Below, piece by piece: positions 1 through 7,771 of a stretch of DNA of 59,973 nt (the stretch's first letter is position 1; every line of letters starts with the position of its first letter). The DNA lies in contig NZ_BIMA01000038.1 of NCBI RefSeq assembly GCF_004000845.1, forward strand, positions 1-59,973. The letters are read 5' to 3'. The stretch is from Paenibacillus koleovorans NBRC 103111 (GTDB lineage Bacteria > Bacillota > Bacilli > Paenibacillales > NBRC-103111). A program made the position numbers and the translations under genes. The notes beneath the pieces were generated by a model. It did no database searches. It was not told the origin of the DNA and was given only the letters and a program-made list of their open reading frames with translations.

Positions 1-91
1 TTTAACTTGGCTCTCAATGGCTGTCCTGGAAGGACAAGCTTGTTTTGCGGCGAACACTAATTTAACACATCGACTCCAAGGAGTCAAGCGC

Positions 92-316
92 TTATTTGGC
101 CCGATCGGTGCGGCCTCTCGCGTACTTGGACAACTCCTTGGGCGACGCCAATCTCGCATACATGCGGAAGATCACTTTGTACCGGGATTCGATCGCCGTC
201 TTCACGTCCTGATCGATCCGTGTATCCTTGAGGTCGAACAGCATCTCGTCCAACTCTTTGCGAAGCACGTAGTCGAGCTCCTTGCACTCTCTTTGATTGA
301 ACAGAAAACCGAGCAT
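92..316 (-). CDS. Small hypothetical protein, 74 aa
   Basis: I do not recognise this family. The product is short and highly charged (about a third Lys, Arg, Asp and Glu), with no signal peptide or membrane segment, and looks largely helical. Residues near the start read MLGFLFNQRECKELDYVLR. The ATG follows a purine-rich stretch (AAGGGGGG, about 12 bases upstream), a somewhat long spacing. It lies 106 bases downstream of the SpoIIM-like gene on the same strand and could be its operon partner. The plus-strand reading frames across it have no ribosome binding site and look like shadows. Function unknown; that it is a real gene is moderately likely. Confidence 0.6.
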   Translation of the reverse strand: MLGFLFNQRECKELDYVLRKELDEMLFDLKDTRIDQDVKTAIESRYKVIFRMYARLASPKELSKYARGRTDRAK

Positions 317-422
317 CCGGCGTTCAAGCCCCCCTTGGCCGGCAGAAATTCTATGGTTCCGACTGCCGCCTTACTGTTATGCACAGAATTTGGCATTTTT
401 ATGAATCGGGGGCTTATCTTTT

Positions 423-1037
423 TTATTGCTGCATCAGCCACGGGGTAAACGTACTTTCAATGATAGCCGCCACCAGCAAACTGCCGACAAGCAGGACGCA
501 GAGCGCCGGAGCGATTTTCCAGAACATGCGCATCTCTTCCCGGAACAAAGTCCGTCCTCGGCTGCTGAAAGCACTCAACAACCCTTTGAACATAATCGCT
601 CCTAGACGGATGCCGAATGCGGAAGCGACGATAATGGCCGGAATTTCGATGACACCGTGCGGCAAAATGCCTTTCAATAATAGCCCCAGCTGATCGGCCT
701 CCGCTTGATGGAACGCCAAATACCCGATAATCATCCCATTGATCACCAGGAAGAAAATCGGCACAAACGCGAGCAGCACGCCGGAGAACACAATCAGCAA
801 GCTTTTGAACGCATTATTAAGGAAAATGAACCCGAACAAATACAGCTGCGAATGTGGCTTATTGCTGATCGACTGAGCCAACTCGCGCAGGCCCTCAATC
901 TGCTCCCGCAAGAAGGCGTCGAACTGCTCCGAATACGCATAGCCTAGCACTACCCCTGCGAGGAACACAAGAGCAGCGGCAATCATGTATTTCGGCGTAG
1001 CGGCCATATATCGAAACAACAAGCGAAATTGAAACAT
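423..1037 (-). CDS. SpoIIM/DUF95-family membrane protein
   Basis: A 204-residue integral membrane protein with roughly five hydrophobic segments and a conserved-looking core around FGFIFLNNAFKSLL and LPHGVIEIPAI. This matches the SpoIIM (DUF95) family, whose founding member belongs to the SpoIID-SpoIIM-SpoIIP peptidoglycan machinery that drives engulfment; other members have unclear roles. I chose the ATG at 1037, reading MFQFRLLFRYM, because GGGGGG lies 7 bases upstream; an upstream ATG at 1094 lacks a good site. It is divergent from pdaB, so their control regions share 1038-1172. Whether it is the true spoIIM or a paralogue cannot be settled from this window. Confidence 0.8.
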   Translation of the reverse strand: MFQFRLLFRYMAATPKYMIAAALVFLAGVVLGYAYSEQFDAFLREQIEGLRELAQSISNKPHSQLYLFGFIFLNNAFKSLLIVFSGVLLAFVPIFFLVINGMIIGYLAFHQAEADQLGLLLKGILPHGVIEIPAIIVASAFGIRLGAIMFKGLLSAFSSRGRTLFREEMRMFWKIAPALCVLLVGSLLVAAIIESTFTPWLMQQ

Positions 1038-1073
1038 GCCTGGCCCCCCTGTCCAAATAATGAAGCATGAAGC

Positions 1074-1102
1074 GAATAGTACGAGCATATACATGCACTA
1101 AA
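1074..1102 (+). promoter_or_regulatory. Possible sigma-G-like promoter of pdaB
   Basis: GAATA, 17 bases, then CACTAAA lies about 70 bases before the pdaB start. It resembles the forespore sigma-G pattern (-35 near GHATA, -10 near CATWHTA), but the -10 matches only partly. pdaB homologues are expressed during sporulation, which makes a site of this kind plausible. Weak evidence. Confidence 0.3.
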
Positions 1103-1172
1103 TCCAGTAAAACAAGCTGTAGCGCAGCACCCCAAATCTGTGCCGCAAGCGGTGAAGGAGGAAATCAGCTAC

Positions 1173-1967
1173 GTGAACTTCTTTTATGTTATGAACGGGC
1201 GCAAAATCAAACAGGTGTTTATCATGTGCATCGCCGTCCTATTCGCAGCCGGTATTCTGTATTCGGAGAAAGGCAACATTACCGTTTTCTCGCAGGGCGA
1301 GCCCTCCGCCGTCTATAGCGTGGAAACCGAGCAGAAGGTGCTGGCGCTTACGTTCGACATCAGCTGGGGCGACAAGCGCACCGAGCCGATCCTGCAAATT
1401 CTGCAACAAAAAGGCGTCAAGAACGCAACGTTCTTCCTCTCTTCGCCTTGGAGTCAGACTCATCCGGAAATCGTGAAAAAAATCGTCGACAGCGGCTATG
1501 AAATCGGCAGCCACGGCCACAAGCACGTCAACTACAGCGGCCTGAGCGAAGAGGAAATCCGCAAGCAAATCGAGACGGCCCACACAATCCTGACCGATCT
1601 GACGGGCAAATCGCCGACTCTGATCCGGATGCCGAACGGTGACTTCGACAAACGCGTGCTGCGGGTTGCGAACGACCTGAACTACAAGGTCATTCAATGG
1701 GACACCGATTCGCTCGACTGGATGAACAAAGGGGTGGACAACATCATCAACCGCGTCGTAACCAAAGCGCACCCCGGCGACATTGTCCTGCTGCATGCCA
1801 GCGATTCCGTGAAACAGACGCACGAAGCGTTGCCGACGATTATCGATCAGTTGCGCTCCAAGGGGTATGAGTTCGTCACCGTAGGCCAGTTGCTCCAGCA
1901 GACGAACGTAACGCAGAAGGAAGCCGAGAAATCGACGATCGCTCCTCCCACTACTACGACCAAGTAG
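1173..1967 (+). CDS. pdaB: Polysaccharide deacetylase family sporulation protein PdaB
   Basis: A 264-residue NodB-fold carbohydrate esterase-4 family protein, with an N-terminal hydrophobic anchor (about residues 12-30) and an extracytoplasmic catalytic domain. It is required for spore stability in B. subtilis. Visible motifs are LTFDISWGD (motif 1), SHGHKHVNYS with the H-x3-H metal pair, RMPNGDF (motif 3), and LLHAS near the end. Motif 1 has TFDI where active deacetylases have TFDD, as in B. subtilis PdaB. I start at GTG 1173, reading VNFFYVMNGRK, because it aligns with the B. subtilis N terminus and follows AAGGAGG; the ATG at 1140 lies before that site. Confidence 0.93.
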   Translation: MNFFYVMNGRKIKQVFIMCIAVLFAAGILYSEKGNITVFSQGEPSAVYSVETEQKVLALTFDISWGDKRTEPILQILQQKGVKNATFFLSSPWSQTHPEIVKKIVDSGYEIGSHGHKHVNYSGLSEEEIRKQIETAHTILTDLTGKSPTLIRMPNGDFDKRVLRVANDLNYKVIQWDTDSLDWMNKGVDNIINRVVTKAHPGDIVLLHASDSVKQTHEALPTIIDQLRSKGYEFVTVGQLLQQTNVTQKEAEKSTIAPPTTTTK

Positions 1968-1983
1968 AAGGGAAACCCGTTGA

Positions 1984-2011
1984 AAAAAGAGCTAATTCGT
2001 TAGCTCTTTTT
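1984..2011. terminator. Bidirectional intrinsic terminator, pdaB/kbaA
   Basis: A 12-bp perfect stem (AAAAAGAGCTAA / TTAGCTCTTTTT) with a TTCG tetraloop lies between the convergent pdaB and kbaA ends. Both strands end in a U run, so it should stop transcription both ways. It overlaps the kbaA stop codon. Confidence 0.9.
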
Positions 2012-2720
2012 GCGTTGCGGCCGGTTGAGTAATTTTATGCAGCTGCATAATTTGCCATGCATTGCAAACAATCAGCGGGACCACCATAAAGATGACGTAT
2101 GAGCGACCGCCTGTATCATCAAGATTAAACGCCGGTACCGCTTCGATAATCGTCACCACGGTCATGAAAAATAAGGTCGGAATGAAGGCGGAGCTATTGG
2201 TTTGCTTCATTTTCCAATAAGAAATGGCCAGCCCCACGAGAAGAAGCATAATGGGCAAAATAAGAAAGCCGAGCACCGACTTGTCTTCCCCTTCATACCC
2301 CGTATACCGCAAGTAGGCCACATCGAAGAAAGCGATGGCCACGATAAGCGCCTGCAGGATGGTCCAATAAACCATTTTGCGGCGGAAAAAGCTGATGGCG
2401 ATAAAGCGCAGCGTCAAATAAGCGAAAAAGCCCATCTGGCTGAGCACGCTGATCATGCTGGCGCCGAATACCATGAACACCCACTCGTAAGCGCCCACTT
2501 CCACGCCTAGAAATACAAATGAATCGTCAAACGCCTTGATGATCGCGCCGGCAATCATGCCCGCCACCGTACCGATCAACAGCGTGGTCCAAAATAAATA
2601 ACCCCATTTTCTTAACGTCAAGCCAATCCCCTCCGAACGCTCTTCCCATTGCTGGAACTTCTCCAACTCCTTCTCGATTGTACCAAGCTGTTCAGCAAAA
2701 AGCCAATCTTCTCCGAACAT
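1992..2720 (-). CDS. kbaA: KinB-signalling pathway activation protein KbaA
   Basis: A 242-residue polytopic membrane protein with about six hydrophobic segments from residue 40 to the C terminus, preceded by an acidic, charged cytoplasmic stretch. It resembles KbaA, which is needed for the KinB input to the sporulation phosphorelay in B. subtilis; the mechanism is unknown. The position beside gerD, mrp/salA, cwlD and pdaB matches the B. subtilis kbaA locus, which supports the name. The start at 2720 (MFGEDWLFAEQLG) has AAGGGGGG upstream; the longer reading from 2798 would run across the divergent gerD start. It is longer at the N terminus than the roughly 200-residue B. subtilis protein. Confidence 0.85.
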   Translation of the reverse strand: MFGEDWLFAEQLGTIEKELEKFQQWEERSEGIGLTLRKWGYLFWTTLLIGTVAGMIAGAIIKAFDDSFVFLGVEVGAYEWVFMVFGASMISVLSQMGFFAYLTLRFIAISFFRRKMVYWTILQALIVAIAFFDVAYLRYTGYEGEDKSVLGFLILPIMLLLVGLAISYWKMKQTNSSAFIPTLFFMTVVTIIEAVPAFNLDDTGGRSYVIFMVVPLIVCNAWQIMQLHKITQPAATQKELTN

Positions 2721-2781
2721 AATCCCCCCCTTAAGACGAATACTAAGAAAAATCGATTTTCCGAAGGGAGCCACTGGATTC

Positions 2782-3459
2782 ATGAATGCAAAAAGCATGC
2801 GTTGGATAGCTGTTCTCCTCCTTCCTATACTCGCATCGTGCGGCGGCGGATCGTCCCAAGGCGGTTCGCAGAGCGGCGGCGGCAGCTACAAAGAAACGAA
2901 GTCGATGGTGCTCGATATCCTGAAGACGGAGGAAGGCAAAAAGGCGATTGCCGAAGCGAACCTCAGCGAACAAAACTCTTCCATGAAGCTGCTCTCGACC
3001 GATACCGGTCAACAGGTGCAGCTCGCGGTAAAGGAAATCTTGACGGCCGAGGATACGGATAAGATTGTCCGTCAGCTGATGGTTGAACCGAAGTTCGCGG
3101 GCGACTTTGCCAAAGCGATTCAGAAGCAGAATAAACAGCTCCAGAAAGATCTGATGAAGGACCCCGAGTATCAGAAGCAGATGGTGCAAATCATGAATAA
3201 TCCGGAGTATGAGAAAATCGTGTTGGACGTGTTGAAAACAACGCCATATCGGCAGCAAACGGCTGCGATCATGCAGGAAACGATGCAGAGCCCGCTGTTC
3301 AAAGCGCAGATCATGGAGATGCTGCAGAAGGTCGTTAAGGAGCAGACGAATCCTCCGGAGCAGAAAAACGCCAAAGGCGGCGGTGGCAGTGGCGGTAGCG
3401 GCGAGCAAGGCGGGAAGGAAGATCAAGGCAAGGAGCAGGACAAGGGGTCGAATAAATAA
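2782..3459 (+). CDS. gerD: Spore germination lipoprotein GerD
   Basis: A 225-residue lipoprotein. The N terminus is a signal sequence with a lipobox (LLPILASC) that places the lipidated cysteine at residue 20. Next come a Gly/Ser linker, a helical domain rich in Lys, Glu and Gln from about residue 35 to 190, and a Gly-rich, then Lys/Glu-rich tail. GerD is a spore inner-membrane scaffold that clusters germinant receptors. It is transcribed divergently from kbaA, with only 61 bases between the two starts, and convergently with mrp. In B. subtilis gerD is under forespore sigma-G; I could not pick out a convincing sigma-G site here. Confidence 0.93.
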   Translation: MNAKSMRWIAVLLLPILASCGGGSSQGGSQSGGGSYKETKSMVLDILKTEEGKKAIAEANLSEQNSSMKLLSTDTGQQVQLAVKEILTAEDTDKIVRQLMVEPKFAGDFAKAIQKQNKQLQKDLMKDPEYQKQMVQIMNNPEYEKIVLDVLKTTPYRQQTAAIMQETMQSPLFKAQIMEMLQKVVKEQTNPPEQKNAKGGGGSGGSGEQGGKEDQGKEQDKGSNK

Positions 3460-3473
3460 AGTCGGACAAAATA

Positions 3474-3518
3474 AAGGACCGTCGCTTGCCTCGCCTCGAG
3501 GGTGGCAGCACGGTCCTT
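3474..3518. terminator. Bidirectional terminator, gerD/mrp
   Basis: A long hairpin with outer stem AAGGACCGT / ACGGTCCTT and additional inner pairing (GCTTGCC with GGCAGC). It sits between the convergent gerD and mrp genes. On the plus strand it is followed by a U-rich stretch (GTTCTTCTT). Confidence 0.8.
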
Positions 3519-3538
3519 GTTCTTCTTCTGAGCGTGGC

Positions 3539-4663
3539 TTAGCTTAGCCGGTGGATCAGGTGGTCGGCCATCTCCAGATACAGCTTGCCGGTTGCGGAAT
3601 CGGCTTTGTACACCGATGGCGAGAAGTCCGGCTCGGATGGATGGTTGTCCGGCGCTCCGAGCGGGATTTGACCCAGCAGTACGGTGTGCAGCTCCTCCGC
3701 CAGCTTGCCCCCGCCGCCGCGGCCGAACACATATTCCTTGTTTCCGCACTTGCCGCATTCATAGTACGCCATATTCTCGACTACGCCGAGAATTTCGTGA
3801 TTCGTGTGCACGGCCATGGCCCCGGCTCTCGCCGCCACGAATGCCGCTGTCGCGTGCGGTGTAGTGACGATGATTTCCTTGCTCTGCGGGATCATCTGGT
3901 GCACGTCCAGCGCGACATCTCCAGTGCCTGGAGGGAGATCCAACAGCAAGTAATCAAGCCGGCCCCAGTTCACTTCGTTGAAAAAGTTGCGCAGCATCTT
4001 GCCTAGCATCGGTCCTCGCCAGATGATCGGGGCATTGTCCTCCACGAAGAAGCCCATGGAGATGACCTTCACGCCGAAGCGCTCGATCGGTACGATCTTC
4101 TCGTTCACGACCTCCGGCCGTTCCTCGATCCCCATCATGTCGGGGATGCTGAAGCCGTAGATGTCGGCGTCTACGATGCCGACCTTCTTGCCTTGCCGCG
4201 CCAAGGCGACGGCCAGGTTGGCGGTGACGGTGGACTTGCCCACGCCGCCCTTGCCGCTGGCAACGGCGATGAAGACGGTGCCGGATTCCGGGCTCAGGAT
4301 GCCGACGGAAGGCGCAGCTTGCGGTTGCGCATGATGGGAATGCCCTGCATGCGAATGCGTGTGGCCGTGTCCTTCTCCGGCGGCGCCTTCGGTTCTTTTG
4401 GCGATTTCGCCGCGTTCGAAGTCCGAGATCGGACGCACGCGGATATGTACGTCCGCCGCTCCCGCGTTGCGAAGCGCCGCGTTCACTTGCTCTTTCAGCG
4501 CCTCGACGGCTGCTTCTTCCTGCTGGGTAGCAATCAGGCTAAGCGATACGCTGTTTTCCTTCACCATCACGTCGCGAATCAGTTGCAGCTGCACGAGCGA
4601 TTGTTTATATTCCGGATCCTGCACGGCGCTAAGGATGTCTAATACTTGTTCTCTTGCTAACAT
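3539..4663 (-). CDS. mrp: Mrp/NBP35-family Fe-S carrier ATPase (SalA)
   Basis: A 374-residue P-loop ATPase of the Mrp/NBP35 group, which bind and transfer Fe-S clusters; the B. subtilis orthologue SalA also acts as a regulator. Order of parts: an N-terminal MIP18/DUF59-like domain (about 1-85), a His-rich linker (97-113), then the deviant Walker A GKGGVGKST (137-145) and a C-terminal CxxC (YYECGKCGN, near residue 300) that would ligate a bridging cluster. The linker carries seven histidines within 13 residues (99-111), which is unusual. The start ATG has GGGGG eight bases upstream. It lies downstream of cwlD, as in B. subtilis. Confidence 0.94.
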   Translation of the reverse strand: MLAREQVLDILSAVQDPEYKQSLVQLQLIRDVMVKENSVSLSLIATQQEEAAVEALKEQVNAALRNAGAADVHIRVRPISDFERGEIAKRTEGAAGEGHGHTHSHAGHSHHAQPQAAPSVGILSPESGTVFIAVASGKGGVGKSTVTANLAVALARQGKKVGIVDADIYGFSIPDMMGIEERPEVVNEKIVPIERFGVKVISMGFFVEDNAPIIWRGPMLGKMLRNFFNEVNWGRLDYLLLDLPPGTGDVALDVHQMIPQSKEIIVTTPHATAAFVAARAGAMAVHTNHEILGVVENMAYYECGKCGNKEYVFGRGGGGKLAEELHTVLLGQIPLGAPDNHPSEPDFSPSVYKADSATGKLYLEMADHLIHRLS

Positions 4664-4747
4664 GGCGACCCCCGTAGGAAAGTATAGAAATTTGGTTTCA
4701 ATGTCCGTATTATACCATACGTTGGCCCCTCGCCAAATGGTGAGCCT

Positions 4748-5494
4748 TCACTCCCCGGTCGATGCAGCGAATTTCAGCACCCCGCGGTAGATCGACTCCG
4801 CTACTTTGCGCTGATACACATCGTCGGCCATCTGTCTCGCTTCTGCCGGGTTGGATAGAAATCCAACCTCCACCAGCGCCGTAGGGATGGTCAGTTCCTT
4901 CAGCAGATATACCGTATTCTCCGATTTCGGCTCGCGGTTCGTGTTGTTCAAGTTCCGCTTCAGCTCCTCCTGAATCGAGGTCGCCAGCTTTTTCCCCGCA
5001 TCGTTACTCGGCGAATAGAATGTCTGGGCGCCCGACCACTTGGCGGACGGAATGCTGTTGAGATGGATGCTGATGAGCAGATCGGCTTTCTGGTTCTGGA
5101 TCATTTCGACACGGTTCATCAAATCCTGCGTCTTCCGCTTGCTGTACCCGCGTGTGGACGAATCGGCCAAGTCCCGGTCCTCTTCCCGAGTCATGACGAC
5201 GACGGCTCCGGACTGCTGCAAATAGTCCCTCAAGTATAGCGCGATCGACAAATTGACTTCTTTCTCAATGACGCCTTCCTTGCTCACCGCACCTCCATCG
5301 GGTCCGCCGTGTCCAGCATCAATCGCGATCACCTTGCCTGACAGCGGCATCGTCCAATACGTCCATGTCCGGGTGGCCGGAAGCTCGTATGTGAACAGGA
5401 ACAGCATCAGCACCACCAGGGCGGCCGACATGACCAGCTTGAGCAGCCCTTGCCGGTTGATCCATACGACGATTCTTGTCCTTGGCCTTTTCAT
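4748..5494 (-). CDS. cwlD: N-acetylmuramoyl-L-alanine amidase CwlD
   Basis: A 248-residue amidase_3 enzyme with an N-terminal membrane anchor (about residues 15-35) and a zinc amidase domain. Metal and catalytic landmarks are IDAGHGGPDGGA, a glutamate in the EKEVNLSIAL segment, SIHLNS and LVEVGFLSN. CwlD removes the peptide side chain from muramic acid, the first step toward muramic-delta-lactam in spore cortex, and normally works with a PdaA-type deacetylase. The start has GGGGTGGA eight bases upstream. A sigma-E-like promoter sits directly ahead, in keeping with mother-cell expression. The ybaJ/ybaK genes found upstream in B. subtilis are missing. Confidence 0.96.
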   Translation of the reverse strand: MKRPRTRIVVWINRQGLLKLVMSAALVVLMLFLFTYELPATRTWTYWTMPLSGKVIAIDAGHGGPDGGAVSKEGVIEKEVNLSIALYLRDYLQQSGAVVVMTREEDRDLADSSTRGYSKRKTQDLMNRVEMIQNQKADLLISIHLNSIPSAKWSGAQTFYSPSNDAGKKLATSIQEELKRNLNNTNREPKSENTVYLLKELTIPTALVEVGFLSNPAEARQMADDVYQRKVAESIYRGVLKFAASTGE

Positions 5495-5532
5495 AACAAA
5501 AATCCACCCCAGTCCGCTAGATCGTTACTCCA

Positions 5533-5562
5533 ATCTATATGGGACAGGGTGGACAAATATGC
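5533..5562 (-). promoter_or_regulatory. Sigma-E-like promoter of cwlD
   Basis: On the minus strand GCATATT, a 14-base spacer and CATATAGAT match the mother-cell sigma-E pattern (-35 KMATATT, -10 CATACAHT) well. The predicted start site is about 30 bases ahead of the cwlD ATG. cwlD is known to use sigma-E in B. subtilis. An 11-base direct repeat (TATATGGGACA on the plus strand, 5536-5546 and 5567-5577) flanks and overlaps the site. Confidence 0.6.
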
Positions 5563-5609
5563 GTCCTATATGGGACATGACCGGCAAGCCGGTTCAGCTT
5601 GCTTGTGGC

Positions 5610-6791
5610 TTAGCCTTGCACGCCGCCTGCAACGCCTTCGGACATGCCTTCGATGAGGATTTTGGCTACTTCCGGACGAGTAAACTCAGCCGGCGGGCAG
5701 ATGCCCTCGCGCAGCATGCCGCGTACTTTCGTGCCGGACAAATGCATGTGATGGTTTTTGTCATGCGGGCATGTTTTGGACGTCGCCATGTTGCCGCATT
5801 TCGTGCAGAAGAAGCTATGTTCGAAAAATAAAGGCGTGATCCCAAGCTCTTCCGGCTTGAAATTCTTGAAAATTTCTTGGGCTTCGTACGTGCCATAGTA
5901 GTCGCCTACGCCTGCATGGTCGCGGCCGACGATAAAGTGCGTGCAACCGTAGTTTTTGCGCACCATGGCGTGGAAAATCGCTTCGCGTGGTCCAGCATAG
6001 CGCATTGCCGCCGGGAACACGCCCAGGAATGTTCTCTGCTTCGGGTAATAGTTCTCGAGCAGCACCAGGTAGCTCTTCATGCGCACATCGGCGGAAATGT
6101 CATCCGACTTCGTCTCGCCCACCAGCGGGTTCAGGAACAAGGCGTCGACGATTTCCAGCGCGGTTTTCTGAATATACTCATGCGCCCGGTGCACCGGATT
6201 CCGCGTTTGGAAGCCAACTACCGTCTTCCAGCCATTCTGGACAAACCGTTTGCGTGTCTCAGCCGGATCGAAGTAGTACGCTTCGAATTTGGCCGGCTTA
6301 GGCCGGTTCAGCACTTGCACCGGTCCGCCCAAATAAAACGGGGACCGCGAGAACAGCTTTTGTACGCCCGGATGCTCTTGATCGTCGGTCTTGAACACTT
6401 GCACCGCTTCGCGGCGTTGATCGACCTTGTAGACGCTGCGGACGTCAAGGATGGCGTATACGACGCCGTCTTCGCCGGTTAGCGCTACTTGCTCACCGAT
6501 CTTGAGCTGCTCGAATACAGCCTCTTCGATCGGGAGGGTAATCGGGATGCTCCAGACGGTGCCGTCGGCGAGACGCATCCGCTCCACGACCGAGTTATAG
6601 TCAGGCTCCTCCAGGAATCCTGTCAAAGGGGAGAACGCCCCGATGGCGATCAGGTCCAGGTCGGAGATGGTCCATGTATTGATTGTGATCTTACGCAGTG
6701 TCGGTGCGGCATCCAGAAGCTGCTGACGCTTCTCCCCTGCGACCAACCGATTGATCAATGCACCGCCATGCGGTTTAATCGTCTCACTCAT
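5610..6791 (-). CDS. sat: Sulfate adenylyltransferase (ATP sulfurylase)
   Basis: A 393-residue homo-oligomeric ATP sulfurylase making adenylyl sulfate (APS) from sulfate and ATP, the entry step of sulfate assimilation. Signatures are [12 protein letters not shown] (the QxRNP and HxxH nucleotide/sulfate motifs) and [13 protein letters not shown] Cys/His cluster (CTKCG, then CPHDKNHH) near residue 340 looks like the zinc site of Bacillus-type enzymes. I start at ATG 6791 ([10 protein letters not shown]) because AAGGAGGCC is 11 bases upstream; a longer frame to 6827 would run into cysH. Only 17 bases separate it from cysH, so the two form one operon. No APS kinase gene is adjacent. Confidence 0.97.
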   Translation of the reverse strand: MSETIKPHGGALINRLVAGEKRQQLLDAAPTLRKITINTWTISDLDLIAIGAFSPLTGFLEEPDYNSVVERMRLADGTVWSIPITLPIEEAVFEQLKIGEQVALTGEDGVVYAILDVRSVYKVDQRREAVQVFKTDDQEHPGVQKLFSRSPFYLGGPVQVLNRPKPAKFEAYYFDPAETRKRFVQNGWKTVVGFQTRNPVHRAHEYIQKTALEIVDALFLNPLVGETKSDDISADVRMKSYLVLLENYYPKQRTFLGVFPAAMRYAGPREAIFHAMVRKNYGCTHFIVGRDHAGVGDYYGTYEAQEIFKNFKPEELGITPLFFEHSFFCTKCGNMATSKTCPHDKNHHMHLSGTKVRGMLREGICPPAEFTRPEVAKILIEGMSEGVAGGVQG

Positions 6792-6808
6792 CTTCTCTGC
6801 TGGCCTCC

Positions 6809-7501
6809 TTATTTGTGCAATCCGCATTCGGTCTTCTCATTGCCCGACCAACGACCGGCTCGTGGATCTTCGCCCGGCAGCACTTGGCGCGTACACTTCT
6901 CGCAGCCTATGCTCGGGTAATAGTTGTCGTGCAGCGCGTTGTACGGTACGTCGTGCTGGCGGATGTAGTTCCATACATCGTCGGTTGTCCAACTGGCCAG
7001 CGGATTGAACTTCACGAGGCCGAACTTCGTATCGTATTCGACTTTCTTAGCGTTGGCGCGTGTAGGTGCCTGATCGCGGCGAATGCCGGTAATCCATGCT
7101 TCGTATTGACCGAGAATCTCGGTGAGCGGCTCCACCTTGCGGATGTTGCAGCATCCGTTCGCATCGGACTTCCACATCTCTTCCCCATGCTTAGCCGCTT
7201 GCTCCTCCAGCGTTAGCTTGGGCAGCACTTGCGTGAAGGGTACGTTATATCGCTCCACCAGCTTGTCGCGGGTTTCATATGTCTCTTGGAAATGCAGGTT
7301 GGTGTCGAGATAGAACACAGCCGTTCCCGGGCGCGTCTTGTGCAGCATGTCGATCAGGACGACATCCTCCGCTCCGAAGCTGCAAGCGAATGTTATGTTA
7401 GGGAACGTATCGACCGCCCACGCTAGCAGCGCCTCTGGGGAATCGTGCTCGAAACGTTCTGCCGCTTCGCGGATAAGTGCTTCTTTCTCAAATAAATTCA
7501 T
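6809..7501 (-). CDS. cysH: Phosphoadenylyl/adenylyl-sulfate reductase
   Basis: A 230-residue thioredoxin-dependent reductase converting APS and/or PAPS to sulfite and AMP or PAP. The N-terminal half has a PP-loop-type nucleotide fold ([17 protein letters not shown]). Cluster ligands are visible: Cys-Cys in NGCCNIRKV and CxxC in GCEKCTRQV. This is the [4Fe-4S] pattern typical of Bacillus and plant-type enzymes that accept APS. The catalytic cysteine is in the C-terminal ECGLHK. It is the first gene of a cysH-sat operon behind its own sigma-A promoter, which suggests sulfite can be made from APS without an APS kinase. Confidence 0.96.
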   Translation of the reverse strand: MNLFEKEALIREAAERFEHDSPEALLAWAVDTFPNITFACSFGAEDVVLIDMLHKTRPGTAVFYLDTNLHFQETYETRDKLVERYNVPFTQVLPKLTLEEQAAKHGEEMWKSDANGCCNIRKVEPLTEILGQYEAWITGIRRDQAPTRANAKKVEYDTKFGLVKFNPLASWTTDDVWNYIRQHDVPYNALHDNYYPSIGCEKCTRQVLPGEDPRAGRWSGNEKTECGLHK

Positions 7502-7558
7502 TTGAAATAGTCCTCCTCACGTTTAATTCCGAGTATACAGGTATGCTTTATATGCTTA

Positions 7559-7586
7559 AGTATAAGTCATTTTGATAGAAAGTCAA
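7559..7586 (-). promoter_or_regulatory. Sigma-A promoter of cysH-sat
   Basis: TTGACT, 16 bases, TATACT on the minus strand, about 55 bases ahead of the cysH start. Two TATGCTT-type repeats (7542-7557) lie just downstream of the -10 and could be operator half-sites, but I recognise no known regulator box. No S-box riboswitch or T-box structure is visible in the leader. Confidence 0.7.
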
Positions 7587-7681
7587 TCCTATCCTTATAT
7601 TTATTTCGAACCCTTCCCTAGTGTATGGGCATTTGCGCGGTGCGGTGAATATGCCTTGGTGTGTATTTCATCTATGCCAAA

Positions 7682-7714
7682 ATCCCCTTTTCATCTGTTC
7701 GATAAAAAGGGGAT
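7682..7714. repeat. Perfect 10-bp inverted repeat upstream of cysH
   Basis: ATCCCCTTTT and AAAAGGGGAT flank a 13-base loop. It lies between the rpsI terminator and the cysH promoter. It may be a second, weaker terminator for the rpsI transcript (TTTTGG follows on the minus strand) or a protein-binding site. Confidence 0.6.
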
Positions 7715-7720
7715 AAGAAA

Positions 7721-7745
7721 AGCCACCGATTGAAAACCGGTGGCT
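7721..7745 (-). terminator. Intrinsic terminator of rplM-rpsI
   Basis: Stem AGCCACCG / CGGTGGCT with a 9-base loop, followed on the minus strand by TTTTCTTATCC. It lies 26 bases after the rpsI stop codon. Confidence 0.88.
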
Positions 7746-7771
7746 TCGAGCTTGCATATAACAATCCAATC

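Noticed and set aside
17-448. 143-codon plus-strand frame at the left edge
   Set aside because: No ribosome binding site and no similarity; the minus-strand 74-residue gene is the better candidate.
7502-7771. SAM riboswitch or T-box ahead of cysH
   Set aside because: No S-box core or T-box motif could be read in the gap; only a promoter and inverted repeats.
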